From Chitinophagaceae bacterium (GTDB taxonomy: Bacteria; Bacteroidota; Bacteroidia; Chitinophagales; Chitinophagaceae), in the NCBI GenBank assembly GCA_947476485.1, contig CANJQU010000038.1, positions 1-34,447 on the forward strand: DNA of 34,447 nucleotides, given 5' to 3'. The position numbers and the translations under genes are program-made. The notes beneath the pieces were generated by a model. That model was not told the DNA's origin. It ran no database searches and worked only from the letters and a program-made list of their open reading frames with translations. Shown piece after piece: positions 1-5,565 of this stretch. The first letter of the stretch is position 1. The number at the start of each line of letters is the position of its first letter.

Positions 1-1
1 A

Positions 2-463
2 AAGATACTTGATGAAAGTGGCAGCTCCCTCTCCATGATGATACCCCGTCAGGCCGACTTCGAAATAAAAGATGGTAAGCAGACCAACTGCGATGGCAAC
101 CTACAGTTGTCCTTTATCAAGGCGCTCAACGAAGAAATATCCATTACAATACTCGGCAATACAGAGACTACCTCCAGTAGCTACAGTACAGGCTATGCGC
201 AAAGTAAAATACATCTCGAGCAGCAATACGAGATCACCCGCAGCGACCTCATTTATACCGTCGCTATGCTCAATAGTCGAAAATTTATTTCAGTACTCCG
301 CAGCTACGGTTATCCGGTAACCAATGGTCGCTTCACCTTCTCAAAAAACACGGACATTGACTACCTCAAAACAAGAATAGCCATTGACAAAGAAATAGCA
401 CAGCAGGTACCACTGCCCGAAGACTACTGGTACAATACCTACGGCATCCCAAACAGCAAGTGA
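2..463 (+). CDS. Mu-like phage portal protein (DUF935/gp29-like), C-terminal part
   Basis: The frame is open to the left window edge, so the gene is 5'-truncated here and the first in-window ATG at 35 is not its start. The visible 153 residues resemble the C-terminal part of DUF935, the portal family of Mu-like phages: an ISITILGNTETT stretch, then a Ser/Tyr/Gly-rich SSSYSTGYAQSKIH segment and a helix ending in FISVLRSYGYPV. Portals form the dodecameric head vertex through which DNA is packaged. The next gene, 81 bases downstream on the same strand, is also phage-like. The family call rests on pattern memory of this C-terminal region; the diagnostic N-terminal part lies outside the window. 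Confidence 0.6.
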   Translation, partial: KILDESGSSLSMMIPRQADFEIKDGKQTNCDGNLQLSFIKALNEEISITILGNTETTSSSYSTGYAQSKIHLEQQYEITRSDLIYTVAMLNSRKFISVLRSYGYPVTNGRFTFSKNTDIDYLKTRIAIDKEIAQQVPLPEDYWYNTYGIPNSK

Positions 464-544
464 TTACTCATTCTTCCCGATCTATGTTTGCCTTTGCGGT
501 TAAAATCGCCATATGCACTACTTATCACTTTTTAACTTATCAAC

Positions 545-1051
545 ATGATTTCTCCGTTCGCTAATATATTTCTAGCGTTGCGTCAGCGCATTCAGGCCGA
601 GGTATCTGCCATCAAATACATCGATCAGGATCTCGGCCAGCTAAAACCAGCTACCAGGCCTCCTGTTTCTTGGCCTTGTGTGCTCATAGATTTCGAAGAC
701 TTCAGTTTCGACAACATGGCAGATAATGTTCAGACCGCAAAAGGTGTCGTTATCATCCGTCTGGGTTTTGCGCCATTAAGCAACACGGGCACTGCTACGC
801 CTGGTCTCTACCTTCAGCAGGCGTTGGGCTACTATGATCTCGAGTGGTCATTGCACCTCGCCCTGCAAGGCTGGTCTCCCCACGATGACTATGGTCGTTT
901 CATTCGCACCAGCGCCGTCACGCAGCGCCGCCCTGATAACTATCGCGTCCGCGAGCTCCGCTATTCCATAGCGTTCGAAGACTACAGCACAAAACCACAG
1001 CAGCAATACGCTCCTGCCACACTTATTGTGGATGATCAGATATTGCTGTAA
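545..1051 (+). CDS. phage-associated hypothetical protein, possible tail-completion (Gp37-like) protein
   Basis: A 168-residue soluble protein with no signal peptide or membrane segment, starting at the first ATG after the portal gene. It begins MISPFANIFLALRQR and has a mixed alpha/beta make-up; a central PCVLIDFEDF stretch and a late ELRYSIAFEDY strand resemble small neck or tail-completion proteins that follow head genes in Mu-like phages. I do not recognise a specific family with certainty. Its place directly behind the portal fragment and before an oppositely oriented phage regulator supports a virion-assembly role, but this is inference. A strong hairpin sits immediately after its stop. 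Confidence 0.5.
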   Translation: MISPFANIFLALRQRIQAEVSAIKYIDQDLGQLKPATRPPVSWPCVLIDFEDFSFDNMADNVQTAKGVVIIRLGFAPLSNTGTATPGLYLQQALGYYDLEWSLHLALQGWSPHDDYGRFIRTSAVTQRRPDNYRVRELRYSIAFEDYSTKPQQQYAPATLIVDDQILL

Positions 1052-1059
1052 CATCACTC

Positions 1060-1097
1060 GGTGTGCCACACTGTAAAAGTGCGGCACACCTTAAAAT
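1060..1097. terminator. bidirectional hairpin between convergent phage genes
   Basis: Arms 1060-1071 and 1079-1090 pair over 12 positions with a single A/C mismatch around a 7-base loop, followed by TTAAAATTT. The hairpin starts nine bases after the stop of the plus-strand gene and ends 20 bases before the stop of the minus-strand gene, so it can terminate both. Confidence 0.7.
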
Positions 1098-1110
1098 TTC
1101 TGAAGTAAGG

Positions 1111-1419
1111 TTACCACTTCAAATGTGGCCATCTGTTCTGGAAATAATAGAGCACAGGTGCCCTTTGTTTCAGCGCATGTAGTTCATCAGAATGTTGCTG
1201 CACAACCATTGCTATCGTAGCCGGCGACAGGAAGAACTCCGACATGATATGTCGCAAAATATCCTCATAGCATTTGTTTTTCAAAGTAGCATAGTAGTAG
1301 TAGCGTGCTATCAGACAGTCGTTACGTTTAGATATAAGTGAGTTATTACGCCATCTCCGCAACGATCTTGATATCCCGCTGTCCTTGATAATTTCATTGA
1401 ATGTCTTCTGTCCCCGCAT
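1111..1419 (-). CDS. small phage-associated DNA-binding-like protein (often annotated transposase-like)
   Basis: A 102-residue basic protein. After an N-terminal Arg/Lys-rich part it carries KRNDCLIARYYYYATLKNK followed by SEFFLSPATIAMVVQQH. The pattern 'KR-(E/D)-x-x-x-ARYYY-W/Y ... LS-EFF-(L/I)S-x-x-x-I' recurs in short Bacteroidota proteins found in Mu-like prophages and loosely annotated as transposases or regulators. The second half may form a helix-turn-helix (EDILRHI ... LSPATIAMVV). It faces the virion genes and has a promoter-like box with a 10-bp direct repeat just upstream, which would fit an autoregulated phage control protein. The function is inferred; the family resemblance is moderate. 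Confidence 0.5.
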   Translation of the reverse strand: MRGQKTFNEIIKDSGISRSLRRWRNNSLISKRNDCLIARYYYYATLKNKCYEDILRHIMSEFFLSPATIAMVVQQHSDELHALKQRAPVLYYFQNRWPHLKW

Positions 1420-1437
1420 AAAATAGAGTTTTCACCA

Positions 1438-1460
1438 CAAAAGTAAAATGTAGTAAAATG
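1438..1460 (-). promoter_or_regulatory. promoter -7 box with overlapping 9-bp direct repeat
   Basis: On the minus strand 1445-1438 reads TACTTTTG, a full match to the Bacteroidota -7 consensus TAnnTTTG, 18 bases upstream of the ATG of the phage regulator. The plus strand shows AGTAAAATG twice, at 1442-1450 and 1452-1460, a period of 10 bp (one helical turn) overlapping the box. A TTTG at 1474-1471 could be the -33 element but the spacer is a few bases long. The repeats are candidate operator half-sites. Confidence 0.45.
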
Positions 1461-1691
1461 CCGGCCATTGCAAAATTCCAACAAAAGCATGTGGGTAAGT
1501 CAGCTCAAACACAATACAGCCGCTGGTTTCACCCTCCAAAAACAATGTGGGAATTTTGTTACCGACATTCAATCACTGATCCCGGAGAATCAAATGCGTA
1601 TAGCGATAAACAGCAAAACTAACACGATGCCGAAGGCATCGCACTTTCAGAAGCTAATAGAAATACCATGACAATAACACGGGGGCTCGTG
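1461..1691. other. intergenic stretch with a small perfect hairpin
   Basis: No convincing gene. A frame opening at a TTG at 1468 gives 67 residues but has no family likeness or ribosome site. The notable structure is a perfect 7-bp hairpin with a 3-base loop at 1625-1641 (CGATGCC/GGCATCG). A weak inverted pair, GCAAAATTCC near 1470 and GGAATTTTG near 1550, is also visible. The segment separates phage-like DNA from the housekeeping gene dcd and may contain the element boundary. Confidence 0.35.
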
Positions 1692-1720
1692 ATGGGAATT
1701 CCCCATTCAGCGGGGCTAGG
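1692..1720 (-). terminator. weak hairpin downstream of dcd
   Basis: GGGAATTCCC (1694-1703) and the overlapping CCCC...GGGG pair (1701-1715) give alternative short stems just past the dcd stop. No T-run follows in the minus direction, so termination here is uncertain. Confidence 0.3.
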
Positions 1721-1723
1721 GGC

Positions 1724-2260
1724 TTAAAACTTATTCTTCCACATCATGCTTTCCACAGGCTTGTTTGTGCGGCCGGTGTACTTCGCATTCTCTTTTTTAT
1801 TGTACTTGTTGATCACCTCACCTTCGCAGGGGAAATAGATAAGCTGTCCTATCGGCATCCCGGCATAAACCCTCACTGGTTGCACACACGATATTTCCAG
1901 CGTCCATGCATTACAGAAACCTACATCTCCTTTTCCCGCCGTAGCATGTATATCGATACCTAGTCTGCCCGTAGATGATTTTCCCTCAAGGAACGGCACA
2001 TGAGCATGGGTCTCGGTATATTCCTCGGTTACACCCAGGTACAGGTTGCCCGGTTGCAGTACGTAACCCTCCTCAGGAATTTCAAAGTGCGATATTGTAT
2101 TATGTTTACGGGCATCAAGCATAGTATCGTTATACATAGCAAGATACTTGCCCAGGTGCACATCATAAGAATTGGAGCCCAGGTTTTTGCGGTCATATGG
2201 CTCTATTACTATCGTACCTTTTTCTATTTCTTCAAGTATGCGTGAGTCAGAAAGGATCAT
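1724..2260 (-). CDS. dcd: dCTP deaminase
   Basis: Deaminates dCTP to dUTP, feeding dTMP synthesis in the cytosol. The 178-residue length and the N-terminus MILSDSRILEEIEKG are typical of Bacteroidota Dcd. The core motif runs from residue 92: EGKSSTGRLGIDIHATAGKG, then DVGF, followed by WTLEIS, whose Glu122 corresponds to the catalytic glutamate of the trimeric dCTP deaminase/dUTPase fold. The C-terminal tail that closes over the nucleotide (YTGRTNKPVES) is present. Nothing shows the second, dUTPase activity of bifunctional forms. The start is supported by conservation of the first residues. The gene is monocistronic between a phage remnant and a divergent gene. Confidence 0.93.
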   Translation of the reverse strand: MILSDSRILEEIEKGTIVIEPYDRKNLGSNSYDVHLGKYLAMYNDTMLDARKHNTISHFEIPEEGYVLQPGNLYLGVTEEYTETHAHVPFLEGKSSTGRLGIDIHATAGKGDVGFCNAWTLEISCVQPVRVYAGMPIGQLIYFPCEGEVINKYNKKENAKYTGRTNKPVESMMWKNKF

Positions 2261-2264
2261 ACGG

Positions 2265-2272
2265 CAAATATA
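2265..2272 (-). promoter_or_regulatory. -7 promoter box for dcd, very close to the start codon
   Basis: The minus strand reads TATATTTG, a full TAnnTTTG match, only four bases before the dcd ATG. If used, transcription would start at or beside the ATG. No clear -33 TTTG is seen at the usual distance. Confidence 0.35.
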
Positions 2273-2387
2273 ATAATCTTCCCTCTCTTGCCCAGAAATG
2301 AGAATATTATTTCCGGTAAAAAATGATTGATGGATAATCTTATTAGCTTTTAATTTGTTAACAAGGTAACCTTTTAACTTTTTAACC

Positions 2388-2395
2388 TATTTTTG
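2388..2395 (+). promoter_or_regulatory. -7 promoter box for the DUF5606 gene
   Basis: TATTTTTG fits TAnnTTTG and lies 19 bases before the ATG at 2415. A TTTG at 2354-2357 is too far for the usual spacer, so the -33 element is weak or absent. Confidence 0.4.
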
Positions 2396-2414
2396 CTCCC
2401 CTTTAATACAGATT

Positions 2415-3050
2415 ATGGAATATAGAGAAATAGTAGCGGTTACAGGCCTCGGCGGACTTTACCAATTACTCACTACAAAGAGCGATGGCGCCATAGTGCG
2501 CAATGTGGCAGATAAAACAACAAAATTTATCTCTGCACGTCAGCACAATGTAACACCGCTCGAAAGCATCGAAGTGTACACAACAGGTGATAACGTGCGC
2601 CTGCATAATGTATTTCAGAAAATGCTGGAACATGAAGCCGCAGTGCCGCCTGCAGATGCTAAAAGCACAGATAACAACGCAATCAAGACTTATTTTACTT
2701 CCATTTTTCCGGAATTCGACCAGGAGCGCGTGTACGTAAGCGACATGAAGAAGATGCTCAAGTGGTACGAAATTCTCAAAGCCAATGATCTGCTTCGCTT
2801 TGAAGAAGAAGTGGAGGCTCCGGCGGAAGATGCAACTGCCGAAGCCGCGCCCACTGCTGAAACAGTAGAGGAAGAAAAGCCAGCCAAAAAGGCGAAGGCA
2901 AAAAAGGCCGATGATATGGATGCTGCCGCCAGCGAGGAAAAGCCAAAGAAAGTAGCCAAAAAGAAAAAGGCGGAAGGAGAAGAATCAGCAGAAGGTGAAG
3001 AAAAGCCTGCAAAGAAATCAGCTCCAAAGAAAAAGAAAACAGAAGAGTAG
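2415..3050 (+). CDS. DUF5606 domain protein with Lys/Ala/Glu-rich tail
   Basis: Two parts are visible. Residues 1 to about 135 form a conserved globular domain (MEYREIVAVTGLGGLYQLL; VYTTGDNVRLHNVF; YVSDMKKMLKWYEIL) that I recognise as DUF5606, a family of unknown function confined to Bacteroidota. Residues from about 136 to 211 are low-complexity, dense in Lys, Ala, Glu and Pro (repeats such as EEKPAKKAK, EEKPKKVAKKKK), probably disordered and resembling histone-H1-like tails. There is no signal peptide, so it is cytosolic. It starts at an ATG behind a plausible promoter box and ends at a strong terminator, so it looks monocistronic. Nucleic-acid contact through the tail is speculation. Confidence 0.8.
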   Translation: MEYREIVAVTGLGGLYQLLTTKSDGAIVRNVADKTTKFISARQHNVTPLESIEVYTTGDNVRLHNVFQKMLEHEAAVPPADAKSTDNNAIKTYFTSIFPEFDQERVYVSDMKKMLKWYEILKANDLLRFEEEVEAPAEDATAEAAPTAETVEEEKPAKKAKAKKADDMDAAASEEKPKKVAKKKKAEGEESAEGEEKPAKKSAPKKKKTEE

Positions 3051-3065
3051 TAGCTCCTCAATAGA

Positions 3066-3101
3066 ACAAGGGTTGGTTTTCGCAACCAACCCTTGTTTAT
3101 T
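3066..3101. terminator. strong rho-independent terminator
   Basis: A perfect 13-bp stem (3066-3078 with 3084-3096) around TTCGC, followed by TTTATTTATT. It lies 15 bases after the DUF5606 stop and between convergent genes, so it may also stop transcription of the minus-strand M16 gene. Confidence 0.85.
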
Positions 3102-3150
3102 TATTCCTGTTTTTACACAGTCTTAGCGTTCTTACGCAATTGCTGTTTTC

Positions 3151-4434
3151 TTAAACTACAACCAGCTCATAGAAATCATTCTTGCCAAAATATTTCTGCG
3201 CCAGCAGTTGTAACTCTTTTGCGGTTACTGTTTTGTAGATATTTATGTTGTTGTTAAAATAATCTTCGGTAAATCCATTCAATATCAGTGTGCGCCACCG
3301 CTGCAATATGGAAAAAGGTCCGTCCAGGTCGCCAAGCAGGCCACCAAGAAGGTAGTTCTTTACAAGCAATAACTCTTCTTCCTCTGCCGGTTCGTTACAG
3401 AGTCTTTCCATTTCATGATACACTTCTTTTATTGCATCTTCCACTACAGCCCTGCCGGTCTCTGTGTGAATAATAAAGGAGCCGCCATTAATGTCCGGCG
3501 ACAATGAACTGTAAATACCGTAAGTATAGCCCTTCTCTTCCCTTATATTACTCATCAGTCGCGACCCGAAGTAGCCGCCAAATAAAGTATTGAGCACAAC
3601 CATCGGCGAATAGTCGGGATGATGCCTGTTCGGGAAATGTCTGGCTATTCGGATTGCTCCCTGCACGCCGTTAGGATCGTTCGTTACCCGCAGTATCTTT
3701 TCTGTCGATGATTGTATTGCAAAAACATCTTTCTGCGTTTCAGACCATACAATAGGAACTTTACCGAAGATCTCGTTGATGCACTTTACTTCGGTTGCGC
3801 CTACTTTGCCCGCCATGAACATGCGCGCATGAGCAAGGTTGTAATGGGTTTGATAGAAGTTGACCAGATCTTCGCGATGTATAGCTTCTATATATTCTTT
3901 CCTGGAATAGCGGCCATATGGATGGTCTGCGCCATAAAGCAGGGCATCTATTTGCTGGTTAGCAACAAATTCACACTGCCGCAGGTTTACAAGCAGTTTT
4001 TGAATGGCGTTATGCTTGTGTATCTCTACTTCATGTTCCGGAAAGGTAGCATCGGTAATTATTTCGCGCACCATTGGCAGTAGATCCGGAAGATGTTTCG
4101 TAAGTGCATACAACGTAATTGTTGCATAGTCATTGCCCGCATTTATCTTTAATTGGGCACCATAAAACTCCAGCGCTTCGTGTATCTGCTCTGCGGTATG
4201 TTTGGAGGTGCCATTTTTCAACAGGCCCGCCGTAGCCTGCGCCACAGAAGGCTTCTGCTCATACCACAGACCTGCCGGAAAAACCCAGTCTATCTGCGCC
4301 ACATCCTGCACACCTGCATCCAGCCAGTATAGTGGCAGGCCGTTTTCCAGCTTTTCTGTTGTTAAAGGCGGCAGCTTATATTCAAACTCAACTGCGTCAT
4401 GTGTTTCCGGTGGTGTTTGTCTGTCTAATACCAT
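3151..4434 (-). CDS. M16-family peptidase-like protein lacking the zinc-binding motif
   Basis: At 427 residues it has the length of bacterial two-domain M16 (pitrilysin/processing-peptidase) subunits. The N-terminal domain begins TEKLENGLPLYWLDAG, but where active members have HxxEH this one reads TAGLLKNGTS (about residues 68-77), so neither zinc histidine nor the catalytic glutamate is present. The C-terminal half keeps the partner-subunit signature GSRLMSNIREEKGYTYG. In Bacteroidota such inactive subunits usually pair with an active M16 encoded next door; here the neighbours are unrelated. No signal peptide is seen, suggesting a cytosolic location. An AGCAGG sequence lies just upstream of the ATG. 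The likely role is the substrate-binding partner of a heterodimeric peptidase. Confidence 0.85.
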   Translation of the reverse strand: MVLDRQTPPETHDAVEFEYKLPPLTTEKLENGLPLYWLDAGVQDVAQIDWVFPAGLWYEQKPSVAQATAGLLKNGTSKHTAEQIHEALEFYGAQLKINAGNDYATITLYALTKHLPDLLPMVREIITDATFPEHEVEIHKHNAIQKLLVNLRQCEFVANQQIDALLYGADHPYGRYSRKEYIEAIHREDLVNFYQTHYNLAHARMFMAGKVGATEVKCINEIFGKVPIVWSETQKDVFAIQSSTEKILRVTNDPNGVQGAIRIARHFPNRHHPDYSPMVVLNTLFGGYFGSRLMSNIREEKGYTYGIYSSLSPDINGGSFIIHTETGRAVVEDAIKEVYHEMERLCNEPAEEEELLLVKNYLLGGLLGDLDGPFSILQRWRTLILNGFTEDYFNNNINIYKTVTAKELQLLAQKYFGKNDFYELVVV

Positions 4435-4563
4435 TACCTGCTCTTTGCTGATTTATTTGTAAACGTACGAACTTACTGATTATCTCAGGCTACTGCTCAC
4501 AAAAAAAGAGATGAGCAGGAATAGGTAGTCCCGGTTATAAAAGGAAAAGATCGTGCGTTTTGA

Positions 4564-4932
4564 TCAGTTCGATTCATACTTCTTGCTGCCGAAGCTAAAA
4601 CCATACGCTGTGTCGATCGTTAACGTGGTTTTAGATCCTGTAGTTACGAGCTCAGCCCTGGCCACCGCCACCGAAGAGTTTAAAATAAATATAGATTCCG
4701 AAAGTGCGCTTGTATTCGCATAGGTAAGATATACACCGCTATAAGACAACTCCTTCTGCGCTGCATCACTGCCGATAAAAATATAATCTGCAGGTTTTCC
4801 GCTGTTGCCATATAGCGTTATTGCCGGTTTACCATTCACGGTACCGGATACGGTTTCCACCCTGGCCTTCTTCGAGCAGGTGACAAGAAAAAACGATAAA
4901 ATAAAAAGTGTAGCAGCTAAAACCGGTCTCAT
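4564..4932 (-). CDS. small putative lipoprotein
   Basis: A 122-residue protein with a lipoprotein signal peptide: MRPVLAATLFILSFFLVTCSKK, a hydrophobic core followed by LVTC, with Cys19 as the probable lipidated residue. The mature part (about 100 residues) is rich in Ser, Thr, Gly and Tyr and predicted to be mostly beta; no known domain was recognised. It is probably anchored in the inner or outer membrane facing the periplasm. It lies upstream of the M16 gene on the same strand, separated by 129 bases with no obvious terminator, so co-transcription is possible. A full-match -7 promoter box precedes it. Confidence 0.7.
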   Translation of the reverse strand: MRPVLAATLFILSFFLVTCSKKARVETVSGTVNGKPAITLYGNSGKPADYIFIGSDAAQKELSYSGVYLTYANTSALSESIFILNSSVAVARAELVTTGSKTTLTIDTAYGFSFGSKKYESN

Positions 4933-4939
4933 CGTACTG

Positions 4940-4947
4940 CAAACGTA
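4940..4947 (-). promoter_or_regulatory. -7 promoter box for the lipoprotein gene
   Basis: The minus strand reads TACGTTTG, a full TAnnTTTG match, seven bases before the ATG at 4932. A TTG at 4974-4972 may be a distant -33 element. Confidence 0.4.
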
Positions 4948-4986
4948 AACAATGTTGCCTTTCGTATGCTACAATGCTTTCAATTA

Positions 4987-5130
4987 CTACTGGGCCGTGT
5001 TCAATAACACTATTGCTTGTACAATGAATGCTACTCCCAATGCCATTAATCCAAAGAACAGAATTGTTCTGATAACGGTATAAGTATTTGTAAGGAGCTG
5101 GTTCGTTTTTTCGTAGTGTACGTTTTCCAT
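4987..5130 (-). CDS. 47-residue single-pass membrane peptide
   Basis: A short reading frame from an ATG at 5130 to a double stop (TAG TAA). The product begins MENVHYEKTNQLLTNTYT, followed by a hydrophobic helix from about residue 20 to 43 (RTILFFGLMALGVAFIV and onward) and a short polar end. The charged N-terminus followed by one long transmembrane helix, the tandem stops and the position in an otherwise empty gap upstream of the lipoprotein gene make a real gene plausible. No family was recognised. It may be a small membrane-associated regulator, but nothing in the sequence assigns a role. Confidence 0.5.
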   Translation of the reverse strand: MENVHYEKTNQLLTNTYTVIRTILFFGLMALGVAFIVQAIVLLNTAQ

Positions 5131-5549
5131 GAGAGAATTATTGTTAGTGAGTTCGGGGTAAAGATACTGCGATAAACTATAAATTATATGGGAAAAACAC
5201 CCTTTTTTTCGTTAATGTGTCATTAATAAATTGTTAGTAGAATGAAAATGTTGTATGCTTCTTTCAAAATGCAACTTAAGGGTAATGGCGAAACATATTA
5301 CATAAAAACACTCATTTGAATCAATTTTGTTAATGATGGCTATAACGCACTATTTAAGCCCATGTATAAAATGCAGATGTTAAGCACCTAAGGAATTTTG
5401 TGTAATTAACTCGTTAATAGTGGTATAGTATGACTTAACTGAATAGAAAAGAAAGATATTTACTTTGGAAACTATTAGAAAACCCGTAACTACCCCCTTC
5501 ACTGATTGATTATTTAATTGAAACTTGCTATTACTGATGTTTCAGTTTC
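5131..5549. other. AT-rich intergenic region upstream of the sensor kinase
   Basis: About 420 bases without a gene. It is AT-rich and probably holds divergent promoters. TACTTTGG near 5461-5468 resembles a -7 box with one base missing, about 100 bases before the kinase ATG. On the minus strand TATCTTTA near 5160 could serve the small membrane peptide. No hairpin or repeat stands out. Confidence 0.3.
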
Positions 5550-5558
5550 AAGGAGGTG
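5550..5558 (+). promoter_or_regulatory. strong Shine-Dalgarno site deciding the kinase start
   Basis: AAGGAGGTG lies nine bases before the ATG at 5566. Such a complete Shine-Dalgarno sequence is uncommon in Bacteroidota and favours this ATG over a TTG 48 bases upstream in the same frame. Confidence 0.7.
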
Positions 5559-5565
5559 TTATATC

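Noticed and set aside
1468-1671. A 67-codon frame from a TTG between the phage regulator and dcd
   Set aside because: No ribosome site, no family likeness and it crosses a perfect hairpin; more likely non-coding.
2690-3085. Long minus-strand frames opposite the DUF5606 gene
   Set aside because: They mirror the Lys/Glu-rich tail as Phe/Ser/Leu-rich low complexity; artefact of the opposite strand.
5518-5565. An upstream TTG start for the histidine kinase adding 16 residues
   Set aside because: A complete AAGGAGG site lies within this stretch at the right distance from the ATG at 5566.
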